A DNA stretch of 64,000 nucleotides from DATJPW01 sp035506215 (lineage in GTDB: Bacteria > Desulfobacterota > Desulfomonilia > Desulfomonilales > Desulfomonilaceae): NCBI GenBank assembly GCA_035506215.1, contig DATJPW010000231.1, positions 1 through 64,000 of the forward strand, given 5' to 3'. The position numbers and the translations under genes are program-made. The notes below the pieces were generated by a model, which was given only the letters and a program-made list of their open reading frames with translations, had not been told where the DNA came from and searched no databases. Below are positions 1 through 8,360 of the stretch, in pieces. Position 1 is the first letter of the stretch. Each line of letters opens with the position of its first letter.

Positions 1-1
1 G

Positions 2-262
2 GGCAAATACATCGACACACCTCTTTGTTGCTCAGTTCGGATAGCTCAACAGAAATATAAGCATCCTCAGCCCGTTGTTCCACCAAAGGCCGGCGATATT
101 TTTCTCATTGCAATGAGCCCTTGTCAAGGGGAGGGCGTTGAAGAAGTTTCCCCATTTCCACTTCCCACCGACTATAACCACCTCCCATCAGTCACCAAGT
201 CACTACTCACCATTCAATTATTGGGGAATGTTCTGTCACTTGTGCCCTTCAGCCTCCTGTAG
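2..262 (+). CDS. possible 3' end of a gene entering from the left (uncertain)
   Basis: One forward frame is open from the window edge to a TAG at 260-262, 86 codons with no visible start. The C-terminal third is Ser/Thr/Leu-rich and resembles translated intergenic DNA, and I recognise no domain. It could be the tail of an upstream gene or chance. Positions 263-400 hold no gene I can support; an in-frame ATG at 272 belongs to an implausible N-terminal extension of the next gene. Confidence 0.2.
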   Translation, partial: GKYIDTPLCCSVRIAQQKYKHPQPVVPPKAGDIFLIAMSPCQGEGVEEVSPFPLPTDYNHLPSVTKSLLTIQLLGNVLSLVPFSLL

Positions 263-400
263 GCTACAAATTTGGGATGCACCTCTTCTTCGCTCGTTGA
301 CAAGAGTCGGCTTTGGGTGTTAACCTGCAAGGACTTGTTGAAGTGCCCGCCGGGAGAACCGCAGGATTTTGATCCCCTAGCCGAGGCCCAGAGGACGCTC

Positions 401-934
401 ATGAAAAATGATAAAAATTTTAAGGAAATGACGATAGCAGGAATTGCTTCTGATACCCGCAATATGCAACCGGTTGTCTTGCTCAGGGAGAAAGGCGGGG
501 AGAGAGAGCTGTACATCTGGATAGGTCCAGTGGAAGCAATGGCGCTTCAGAGAGCCATGAACAAAGAAGTCTTTCAGCGCCCGCTGACTCACGAACTGAT
601 GAGAAACATTATTGAAAAGGCCGGCGTCACCATCGAGCATATCGAGATAGACGATCTGCGGGACCATACCTATTACGCGACCATTTATTTGAAAAACGCG
701 GAATCCAAACTTATCACCGTGGATGCTCGCCCCTCGGACTCACTCGTTCTGGCGACCTGGACCGGAGTCCCGATCTTTGTCAGTGAAAAGGTTATCGAAG
801 GTATGACTCAAGCGGACCAGGAAGAAGGAGCCAAGCCCAAAATGATTTTTACTCAGGAGGACATCGAGAGGACCGACGAGGAGTTGACCAAGATCCTCGA
901 GCGTATGGACCCTGATGAAATCGGAAATGCATAA
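401..934 (+). CDS. bifunctional nuclease (BFN/DUF151) family protein
   Basis: This 177-residue protein consists of one BFN domain (about residues 10-135) followed by an acidic tail. The family signature is the stretch VDARPSDSLVLA, which matches the conserved V/IDARPSDA motif. Family members have been linked to nuclease activity in plants, but the bacterial role is poorly defined, so a cytosolic nucleic-acid-related function is inference. The frame stays open back to 272, but that extension is unlike the family; the ATG at 401 has a GAGGA site 6 bases upstream and gives a normal length. A two-component pair on the same strand follows about 300 bases downstream. Confidence 0.8.
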   Translation: MKNDKNFKEMTIAGIASDTRNMQPVVLLREKGGERELYIWIGPVEAMALQRAMNKEVFQRPLTHELMRNIIEKAGVTIEHIEIDDLRDHTYYATIYLKNAESKLITVDARPSDSLVLATWTGVPIFVSEKVIEGMTQADQEEGAKPKMIFTQEDIERTDEELTKILERMDPDEIGNA

Positions 935-1232
935 CGAAATCCGCTTATCCTGCCTTGTTGATTGAGGCTCGGGACCCGCCGGTGAATCATCCGTACCCAA
1001 TGGGCGTGCCGATCCGACCGAAAAACCGATAAAACAAGTAGCGATTGAATTGCGGCAGAGTGGTTTGGCTTATGAGCGTTTACAGGATCTTAGAGAACCA
1101 CAGTCCAGCCGAAGGTCGCAGCTACAATTTTTTGGCCCTGAGCTGATCGGTCCTGGGCGCTGTTTTGCTTTACGTTATAGGAATCTGATGATAGATCTTG
1201 CTTGTGATGGTAGTTTCTAGCAGGTGGCCTCG
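935..1232. other. intergenic region, no gene seen
   Basis: About 300 bases between the BFN protein and the histidine kinase. I see no convincing open frame, tRNA or hairpin with a T-run. It presumably holds the promoter of the two-component operon, but no -35/-10 pair stands out. Confidence 0.4.
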
Positions 1233-2693
1233 ATGTCCAGCGACACTCTTCCCACCGTGAACCGCGGGGGACCATTCAGGTTATTGAAGTATTTCATTGT
1301 TTCGGCTTTTGTTGTCATAACTGTCGTGACATTCCTTCTTGCTGCCTTCTTATACACCAGAAGCATAAACACACTCCTGAAGGGAGCGGAAAGCTACGCG
1401 CGGCTATTGGCTGAAAATCTTAATTATAATATCTATATAGGCTTCTATGGGCCCTTAAAGGCGCGAGGGATTCCTATGGACCTTCGCAAATGGGACCAGT
1501 TCGGTTCACTTGATTCCTTGATAAAAGATTTCACCTATGGACTTAAAATTCGCCGGATCAAGATCATAGACCGGAATCGGAAAATCGTTTACAGCACAGA
1601 ATATGATCTGATAGGCAAGTACGAATCCAGCAATCCGGCCGTTGATCAAGCATTGGATGGAAAAGATCTTACGCAGATCGAGCAAGAACGAGACTCCCTC
1701 ACATTTTGGCAAGGCAACTGGTTGACCGACACGTACTATCCCCTCAGAGAGGTATCAGGAAATTTCTGGATGCTGGGAAACATTTACGGGGTCATACAGG
1801 TAACCCAAGACGTGACCGATCAATACGTAAATGTGCAGCGCTCGATTCTTGTGGTCATGCTTGTGGCTATAGGCCTGATGGTATTTCTATTCATCATGTT
1901 GACGCTCATTGTCAGAAGGGGAGAGATGATCTTGCTGGAGAGAGCAAGAGAGCAGAAGAAACTGGAAGAGAAACTTCAACAATCCGAGAAGCTTGCATCT
2001 ATCGGTCAAATGGTGGCCACCATAGCTCATGAGATCAGGAATCCGCTCGGGATCATTCGCTCTTCGGCCCAAGTACTGGCCAAGGCGGAGAATCCCGACG
2101 TGACGCGAATACGAAAGCTCTCGGGAGTCATCGTGGAAGAGGCGAGTAGTCTCAGTAATATTCTTACGGACTTTTTGGAATTTGCTCGGCCTCGGTCCCC
2201 CTCTTTGAGAAACATCGATGTTTCGGAAGTCATAGCACGGGTTCGCAACAATCTTGATCAAGAAATTCAGTCCAGACATATAGTGTGGGAAGACACCAAT
2301 CTGGAAGCAGTTGACGCCAGTGTCCAAGGCGATCCCGAACTACTCTACCGGGCTTTCCTTAATGTGGCCATTAATGCATTCGAGGCGATGGAGAACGGAG
2401 GAAAATTCGCTATCAATATCTCGACTCAGGATTCTATGGTTCGCGTCGATTTTGCCGATAGCGGCCACGGTATTAACGAAGCGGATCTCCCGAAGATCTT
2501 TACCCCGTTTTTCACAACACACGAGATGGGCACAGGCTTAGGATTGTCGGTGGTTCACAACATCATAACCGCCCATGGCGGCGAAATTAACGTCAAGAGC
2601 GAAGCCGGTCACGGAGCGGTCTTCACGATCCTTCTCCAACCAGGGAATTCAAGCTCCGAAGTTGATTCCGGCTCCAATCGGACAGAGCGATAG
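1233..2693 (+). CDS. membrane sensor histidine kinase
   Basis: A 486-residue sensor kinase. Two hydrophobic helices (about residues 20-42 and 205-228) flank a periplasmic sensor region of about 160 residues. They are followed by a charged linker, a HisKA domain with the H-box AHEIRNP (phospho-accepting His near residue 266) and an HATPase_c domain with N-box, DSGHGI (G1) and GTGLGLS (G2). It should autophosphorylate and pass phosphate to the sigma-54 regulator 3 bases downstream. The ATG at 1233 has AGGTGG 5 bases upstream; a GTG at 1224 is the alternative. The periplasmic part matches no sensor domain I can name, so the stimulus is unknown. Confidence 0.9.
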   Translation: MSSDTLPTVNRGGPFRLLKYFIVSAFVVITVVTFLLAAFLYTRSINTLLKGAESYARLLAENLNYNIYIGFYGPLKARGIPMDLRKWDQFGSLDSLIKDFTYGLKIRRIKIIDRNRKIVYSTEYDLIGKYESSNPAVDQALDGKDLTQIEQERDSLTFWQGNWLTDTYYPLREVSGNFWMLGNIYGVIQVTQDVTDQYVNVQRSILVVMLVAIGLMVFLFIMLTLIVRRGEMILLERAREQKKLEEKLQQSEKLASIGQMVATIAHEIRNPLGIIRSSAQVLAKAENPDVTRIRKLSGVIVEEASSLSNILTDFLEFARPRSPSLRNIDVSEVIARVRNNLDQEIQSRHIVWEDTNLEAVDASVQGDPELLYRAFLNVAINAFEAMENGGKFAINISTQDSMVRVDFADSGHGINEADLPKIFTPFFTTHEMGTGLGLSVVHNIITAHGGEINVKSEAGHGAVFTILLQPGNSSSEVDSGSNRTER

Positions 2694-2696
2694 ATA

Positions 2697-4058
2697 ATGA
2701 GCACAATCCTTGTGGTGGACGACGAAAAAAATTATCTCGTTGTCCTCGAAGAACTCCTGCAAGACGAAGGGTACGAGGTAGTAACCGCGGCTTCGGGCGC
2801 GGAAGCAATGGAAATAATTGAGAAAACGCCGGTGGATACTGTCCTTACCGATATAAAAATGCCTGGGATGTCCGGAATGGACCTGCTGGAAAAGCTCACT
2901 GCCATGGACTCCGATTTGCCGGTAATCCTGATGACCGCTTACGCTGAAGTTGACCAAGCGGTGAGCGCCATGAAGAAGGGCGCTCTGGATCATATCCAGA
3001 AACCCTTTGACAATAAGGACGTAAAGAGGGCTGTGGCACGCGGGGTTGAGAAGCGCTCTCTCATCAAGAACATTCGGCGCCTGGAGACGGAACTCGGGAC
3101 TTTGTGGGGAAACATTATCGGCAAGTCTAAGCCAATGGAGCTGGTTTACACAGTCATGAAACGCGTTGCCGATACTCCTACCACCGTCCTGATCTGTGGA
3201 GAATCGGGCACGGGCAAGGAACTTATAGCGCGCGGTCTGCACAAAGCTTCTTCACGCTCAAATGCCCCCTTTGTTTCCGTAAACTGTGCTGCGCTCCCTG
3301 AAACGCTTCTGGAATCGGAACTTTTCGGATACGAGAAGGGTGCCTTTACAGGCGCGGTCGGCCTCAAGCAAGGGAAGTTCGAGTTCGCGGACCGTGGCAC
3401 GCTCTTTCTCGATGAGGTTGGAGAAATGTCGCCGAATGTGCAAGTGAAACTGTTGCGTGTGCTTCAGGAGCAGGAATTCCAGCGAGTCGGCGGGAACAAA
3501 GATGTCAAAGTGAATGTGCGAATCATTGCCGCCACCAACAAGGACCTCAAGGAAGAAGTAGAAGCAGAGAAGTTCCGAGGCGACCTGTTTTTCAGACTCA
3601 ATGTGGTAAGGATAGACGTTCCACCGCTTCGAGAACGACGTTCCGATATTCCATTTCTTGTTGCCCACTTCATTCGGAAGTTTTCCGCGAGGCTGGGTCG
3701 CGAAATCCAGGAAGTTGACGCTGAGGTCATGCGGTCCTTTTTCCGTTACTCATGGCCCGGAAATGTGCGAGAATTGGAAAACATCGTTGAGAGGGCCATA
3801 GTGATGGCCAGAAGCAAAATCATAATGCCCGAAGACATCCCGCCCGAAATAAGAGAATCCCCGGAAATCGAGGAAGAGTTGAATCAGCTTATTTCGTGGG
3901 AGAAAGGACTGGCTGAGACCCTTGAATGTATTGAGGAAAGAATGATCCGGCAGGCATTGACAAAAGCCGGCGGCGTTCAGGCTCAGGCGGCGAAGATGCT
4001 AGGGATTTCGAGAAGCAATTTGCAGTATAAAATGAAGAAGTACGGAATGCTGGTTTGA
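2697..4058 (+). CDS. sigma-54-dependent response regulator, NtrC/AtoC type
   Basis: A 453-residue activator in the order receiver, AAA+, Fis-type HTH. The receiver has acidic residues D8 and D9 and the phospho-acceptor D52 (TDIKMPG). The AAA+ domain shows Walker A GESGTGKE (about 168-175), the sigma-54-contacting loop GAFTGA (about 216-221) and arginine-finger motifs. The last 25 residues form a Fis-like helix-turn-helix (AAKMLGISRSNLQYKMKKYG). It is translated almost directly behind the kinase gene, so the two form a cognate pair activating RNA polymerase with sigma-54. Target genes are not evident; no clear sigma-54 promoter was seen nearby. Confidence 0.95.
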   Translation: MSTILVVDDEKNYLVVLEELLQDEGYEVVTAASGAEAMEIIEKTPVDTVLTDIKMPGMSGMDLLEKLTAMDSDLPVILMTAYAEVDQAVSAMKKGALDHIQKPFDNKDVKRAVARGVEKRSLIKNIRRLETELGTLWGNIIGKSKPMELVYTVMKRVADTPTTVLICGESGTGKELIARGLHKASSRSNAPFVSVNCAALPETLLESELFGYEKGAFTGAVGLKQGKFEFADRGTLFLDEVGEMSPNVQVKLLRVLQEQEFQRVGGNKDVKVNVRIIAATNKDLKEEVEAEKFRGDLFFRLNVVRIDVPPLRERRSDIPFLVAHFIRKFSARLGREIQEVDAEVMRSFFRYSWPGNVRELENIVERAIVMARSKIIMPEDIPPEIRESPEIEEELNQLISWEKGLAETLECIEERMIRQALTKAGGVQAQAAKMLGISRSNLQYKMKKYGMLV

Positions 4059-4203
4059 AGTCGATCCAAGTGAGCGGAGACGGCTTGGGTCCTTTAAGCG
4101 GAGCCAAGAGAAAAACGGGTCCTCGGAACCCTGATCCGAGATTGGTGACTTAAAGACGATAGTCCTGTGACTCAAACGCAATAGGGGCGAAATGGTCCAG
4201 CCG

Positions 4204-4232
4204 TTGACAGTGCGGGTGAATTACTTTATAGA
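4204..4232 (+). promoter_or_regulatory. sigma-70-type promoter for the L,D-transpeptidase gene
   Basis: TTGACA at 4204-4209, a 17-base spacer, then TATAGA at 4227-4232, about 37 bases before the GTG start. Both boxes are close to consensus. Confidence 0.55.
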
Positions 4233-4268
4233 TAAAAACGATTTCAAGGTGGTGTAGGAGTTTTCGCA

Positions 4269-5246
4269 GTGAGGCGACAGAAGCGGCCTTTAATCACGTG
4301 CAATAAGAAAAGTTATTTGGGGCTACTGTTTTTCTTATTTCTTTCCGTGGTTCCTGTGAAAGCCCAGATGTACAATTCTGATGCTTATTATCAATACCCT
4401 TACGGCCGCGACGGTGAAGGGGCCGGTCAACAATGGATGCCTCAGCAAGGCAATCTTCAATATGACCAGCGAGATGCCGAAATGATACTGCGAGATCAAG
4501 TGGAGCGTCACAATCAAAACGCCGGTCCCTCTCAGCGTAATCGGGAACAAATGTATGATAATTATTACGGCCATCGGATTAGTGACGAGGCATCGATTCA
4601 AAGGGTCCTGACGGAAGCACGCTACATCGCGAGTCTGCTTAGAAACAGGAACGGTAAATCCTTCATCGTCTTCGACAAGCGTAATGTGCAGTTCTATCTC
4701 TACGATCGTACCGGTCGCCCGCTGAGAATCGGTCCGGTGGCGATTGGCAAGGGTAAGACCGAGACAGGGGCCTTCGAAACCCCTGTGGGTATCTTTCCGA
4801 TAAAGAGCAAGGTGCCGGTGGACGACTGGATCAGGCCGGATTGGTATTTCCGGGAAGAAGGTGAGCCTATACCGACAAGATGGGAAGACCGGCGAGTACC
4901 CGGCTTCTTCCGTTACAAATGCGTATTCGATGGTACGCGTTACATCCATTATGCCGAAGCTACCGGAGGTAGGCTCACACACGGATGTTTGGGACTGGAT
5001 TGGGAAGACGCTGAGGCGGTCTTCCACACCCTGGAGGTTGGCTCGTATTGTATAATCTTGGACCAGGGATTCATCACGAGACTGGCTCGAGGTGAATTTC
5101 CCATTCAGAAGCCGGTTGCAAGGCCGGCTAAACAGGATGAAGGACCCACAACTGTCTCCGCTGGGGGTAGAAGTGAACGCCGAGAAGCCAGTCGTGACGG
5201 TAGTGACATATTGGATGCAGAAAATCCGTTTCAAAGCCTTTGGTAA
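4269..5246 (+). CDS. exported L,D-transpeptidase (YkuD domain)
   Basis: This 325-residue protein has a basic N-terminus and a hydrophobic signal segment (about residues 17-33, ending near VKAQ). A Gln/Tyr-rich low-complexity stretch of about 70 residues follows, then a YkuD catalytic domain (about 130-265). The active-site block reads RLTHGCLGL, matching the S/T-HGC signature with nucleophile Cys240 and an upstream His in YIHYAEA. The family makes 3-3 peptidoglycan crosslinks or attaches proteins to peptidoglycan in the periplasm. GTG start with AGGAG 8 bases upstream. The C-terminal 55 residues are charged and probably disordered. A second, different L,D-transpeptidase lies at 52.5 kb. Confidence 0.88.
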   Translation: MRRQKRPLITCNKKSYLGLLFFLFLSVVPVKAQMYNSDAYYQYPYGRDGEGAGQQWMPQQGNLQYDQRDAEMILRDQVERHNQNAGPSQRNREQMYDNYYGHRISDEASIQRVLTEARYIASLLRNRNGKSFIVFDKRNVQFYLYDRTGRPLRIGPVAIGKGKTETGAFETPVGIFPIKSKVPVDDWIRPDWYFREEGEPIPTRWEDRRVPGFFRYKCVFDGTRYIHYAEATGGRLTHGCLGLDWEDAEAVFHTLEVGSYCIILDQGFITRLARGEFPIQKPVARPAKQDEGPTTVSAGGRSERREASRDGSDILDAENPFQSLW

Positions 5247-5315
5247 GTAAATTTAGACTACACAGATCCTATTTTATTCGGGCGAACAAGCCCGGTTGCT
5301 TGAGGAACGGACGGA

Positions 5316-5783
5316 ATGGCATATAACTGTAAAAGATTATTACTCATATTTGCCATCTTGATTCCTTTTCTATGCACGTCTTGCGTCAGCACCGGGATGT
5401 CCAAGAGCGCTCGAATCGAACCGGGCACGTCGGGTTTGGGGTCGTCGGAGGCCCCCGGGGATAAAAATATCGTGGATACGTGGGAGCTGCTTTATCGCGT
5501 GGATGACAAGGGCGATGAAGAGCGTCCCAAGGACGCTTCCAGGACTCTGATCGAGTTCACAAGGGACGGGCAGGTCATCTTTAACCGTACTGAGAACGCC
5601 GAGCCGGTCAAAAGCCGTACAGGAAAATACAGCGTTGACAGATCGGAAATTACTATAACCGATGACCTCGGAAATACGGTGAAGTGGCCATATCAAATAA
5701 TGGGCGATACTCTTGTGACCGTCATGCCCGAGGAAAAAAATCCCGAAAAGAAAAGCCGGTACCACTGGCGTCGTTTCCGGTGA
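5316..5783 (+). CDS. small lipoprotein of unknown function
   Basis: A 155-residue protein with a hydrophobic leader and lipobox FLCTSC, so lipidation at about Cys23 and attachment to an envelope membrane are predicted. The mature part (about residues 50-150) alternates short strand-like segments (TLIEFTRDGQVIF, SEITITDDLG) and looks like a small lipocalin-like or beta-sandwich fold; I cannot assign a family. It lies 69 bases after the L,D-transpeptidase gene on the same strand, so a cell-wall role is possible but only suggested by position. Confidence 0.7.
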   Translation: MAYNCKRLLLIFAILIPFLCTSCVSTGMSKSARIEPGTSGLGSSEAPGDKNIVDTWELLYRVDDKGDEERPKDASRTLIEFTRDGQVIFNRTENAEPVKSRTGKYSVDRSEITITDDLGNTVKWPYQIMGDTLVTVMPEEKNPEKKSRYHWRRFR

Positions 5784-5903
5784 CAACTAGGGGCGTGCAT
5801 TGGGTGACCACGGCCAGGCTGACGGTCATGAGACTTGCTTCAGTTGGGTTTTCGTGGCAAGCTGGGATATTGGCGGCTAAAGCATTCTCCTTTTGGCGTG
5901 GAA

Positions 5904-6659
5904 ATGAAATTGGATCTTGCTGGTACCACGAAAAGATCGATCTACCTGTTAGTTTCACTTGGGTTGCTGTGTCTTCTCGCGTCCGTTCAACAGTGTCTCG
6001 CCGCTGAACGCTCAGAGATTTTGCGGTACGAAGTCACCTGGAACGGGAATAAAGCTGGGCATGGAGACATCACTACGAAGGCCGGCTCGAAAGATGTCAC
6101 TGTTACTGTTCAGGCCGTTTCAGACGGAGTTTTGAAGGCAATATGTGAGATTTGGAGCCAAATTCAGGTGACTTTCAGCGCTAACGGCTTTAAGCCCAAG
6201 TTATACAATTATTTGCTCAAATCCAATCTGGCAGGCTCTGAATCGGTGGGCCTGGTTTTTGACCACAAGACCGATCTTGTACAAATCCGTAAGCAAAAGG
6301 GCAAAGAAAACGAATCCCATTGCGAGACCGTGCGCGGGGCATATGATCCTGTAACGGCAGCGTGCCTCATTCGAAGCCAGAAAGATCTCAGCAAACCAAT
6401 GTTTGTTGACATATATGATGGGAAAGACAGAACACGGCTCTATGTCAGTCCTGTCTGTAACGAGCAAATCCTAGTCAAAGCGGGGCCACATCCCGCGGTG
6501 AGACTCCATCTCAAGCTGGTGAAATTGGGTAAACAGAGCGAAGAAATCGCACAGGGAGCACTGTGGATTTCCAATGATGCCAACCGAATACCTCTGCTAT
6601 TGACTTCGTCCCCGACTTTGGGAACCATTCGCTTTGAGTTGATTCATGCTCAACTCTAA
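5904..6659 (+). CDS. DUF3108 domain exported protein
   Basis: A 251-residue protein with an N-terminal signal sequence (hydrophobic stretch YLLVSLGLLCLLASV, cleavage near CLAAE). The mature part has the DUF3108 pattern: an opening LRYEVTWNGNKAGHGDI, repeated beta strands and an ending with isoleucine/threonine-rich strands. DUF3108 proteins are periplasmic beta proteins of unknown function. The frame is open back to 5835, but the ATG at 5904 puts the signal peptide at the very N-terminus and is preferred; its Shine-Dalgarno site is weak. Confidence 0.75.
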   Translation: MKLDLAGTTKRSIYLLVSLGLLCLLASVQQCLAAERSEILRYEVTWNGNKAGHGDITTKAGSKDVTVTVQAVSDGVLKAICEIWSQIQVTFSANGFKPKLYNYLLKSNLAGSESVGLVFDHKTDLVQIRKQKGKENESHCETVRGAYDPVTAACLIRSQKDLSKPMFVDIYDGKDRTRLYVSPVCNEQILVKAGPHPAVRLHLKLVKLGKQSEEIAQGALWISNDANRIPLLLTSSPTLGTIRFELIHAQL

Positions 6660-6762
6660 GGTGGTTCGATTTCTCACCCTGTTAACAGCGTTTGACCAAA
6701 AATGTTAAGCTGAAAATTCTCGAATCATCAAGTGTATCGCAGCGCGATGTGCGGTTTAAGCC

Positions 6763-8211
6763 ATGGGAATAACTCTGGATCCTAGCATCAAACATATTTT
6801 GAGTATTATCAATGAGCTGGCTCCAGTCTCCTATCTCGTGGGAGGGGCGATTCGGGACACTCTGATGGATAGGCCTCAACGAGCCGATCTGGATGTGGCC
6901 GTAAAGGGAGACGGCCTGGATTTGGCCAAAAGAGTGGCTGATCGGATGAGTGGAATCGCTTCGGTTGTACCGCTTGATGCGAAGCGTTTTACCGGCAGAA
7001 TCGTGCTCCGGTCTGACGAGCACGCAACTGTGGACATTTCTGCCCTGAAGGGGGACACCATTCACGACGACCTCTGCCGGCGAGACTTCACGATCAATTC
7101 CATCGGAATCGCTCTGAACGACTTTATCGAATCCGGCTTGGAACGCCTGATCGACCCTTGCGAAGGAAAGGCGGACCTTCGAAACAAAGTAGTCAGGGCT
7201 TGCTCGCGGGACGCATTTCAAGATGATCCGCTTCGTATTTTGAGGGGTTTCAGGTTTGTGGCCGACCTCGGGTTTCAGATCAGTCCAGACACCTTGGTAC
7301 TGATTCCTGCCAGTTTGCCGCTGCTTCGACATATGGCTCATGAACGAGTGAGGGACGAACTAATAGCGCTTCTTGCTGCTGATGCCTCTTTTGCCGCGTT
7401 AAGAGGCATGGATGCGTGGGGTGTCCTTGAAACTCTATTTCCCGAATTGGGTCCAATGAAGGGCTGCGGCCAAAATGAATACCATCACCTGGACGTGTGG
7501 GACCATTCGCTCGAGACTGTCCGATGTCTGGAGGAACAGGTGATTTTGAGATTTTCGTGTTTCGATGGTCTGATCCAGGAAATCGAGCAATACATGGCGG
7601 GAGAGCCGGTGAAAGGAAGGCCTCGAATCGCACTGCTGAAACTCGCGGCAATTTTCCACGACGCGGGAAAACCACAGACCAGGTTCGTAGACTCGACCGG
7701 CAGAGTACGGTTCTTTGGGCATGAGCGAGTTTCCGAGGAGATTTTTTCGAGGGTCGGAGTTCGCTTGAAACTGGCTGTCAGGGAGATGGCTGTTGTCAGG
7801 GATTGGATATCGGGCCATATGAGGCCGATGTTTCTTAATGAGGAGATTGTGTCCCGGCGAGCATTGCATCGTCTATATAGGAAATTCCACAGGGATATTT
7901 TTGGCTTGCTGCTGCTGCATCTGGCAGACCTGGCTGCTTCCCGGGGGCCGGCCAGATCGCTCGCAGCGGAGGAAAAGGCGTGTAATTCGGTAAGTAAGGC
8001 GCTTGAGATCTGTTTGGAACTGGAAAAATCTCCACTGGTCCCTCTCCTCAACGGGAAGGATCTAATGGGCATGTTAGGTCTGAAACCCGGACCTCAATTA
8101 GGCAGAATCTTGAATCACCTCGCCGAACTCCAGGCCGCGGGCGACATCAAAACGACCGAGGAGGCGGTCGCCGCTGCCGGAGAGTTCTTGAACAATAATC
8201 ACGAGAATTGA
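6763..8211 (+). CDS. CCA tRNA nucleotidyltransferase / poly(A) polymerase family protein with HD domain
   Basis: A 482-residue class II nucleotidyltransferase. The N-terminal head has the GGAIRD motif (about residues 27-32) and the metal-binding DLD pair (D42, D44). RRDFTINS and the RNA-binding motif DPLRILRGFRF follow. The C-terminal half has an HD-type phosphohydrolase domain (IFHDAGKPQ, then GHERVS). Family members add or repair the tRNA 3'-CCA end; clade-specific enzymes add only CC or only A, or polyadenylate RNA, and sequence alone does not settle which. No Shine-Dalgarno site is obvious before the ATG. It faces rpsA tail to tail. Confidence 0.85.
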   Translation: MGITLDPSIKHILSIINELAPVSYLVGGAIRDTLMDRPQRADLDVAVKGDGLDLAKRVADRMSGIASVVPLDAKRFTGRIVLRSDEHATVDISALKGDTIHDDLCRRDFTINSIGIALNDFIESGLERLIDPCEGKADLRNKVVRACSRDAFQDDPLRILRGFRFVADLGFQISPDTLVLIPASLPLLRHMAHERVRDELIALLAADASFAALRGMDAWGVLETLFPELGPMKGCGQNEYHHLDVWDHSLETVRCLEEQVILRFSCFDGLIQEIEQYMAGEPVKGRPRIALLKLAAIFHDAGKPQTRFVDSTGRVRFFGHERVSEEIFSRVGVRLKLAVREMAVVRDWISGHMRPMFLNEEIVSRRALHRLYRKFHRDIFGLLLLHLADLAASRGPARSLAAEEKACNSVSKALEICLELEKSPLVPLLNGKDLMGMLGLKPGPQLGRILNHLAELQAAGDIKTTEEAVAAAGEFLNNNHEN

Positions 8212-8360
8212 TCGGCGAATGCGATTAGCACCAGAATTTAGTGACACGGACATGCGCGCAGGCCGGATTTAAACAACGTCCCGGCGGATTGGGGATTCAC
8301 CGATTTACGGCACACTAGGACTTCTGAGGACACAAATGGGGAAGTCAGGCGATTTTGATT

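Noticed and set aside
4122..4140. CTCGGA/TCCGAG hairpin after the sigma-54 regulator as a terminator
   Set aside because: Only six base pairs and no T-run follows.
4335..5234. 299-codon open frame antisense to the L,D-transpeptidase gene
   Set aside because: The opposite strand has a signal peptide, catalytic motif and promoter; this frame has none.
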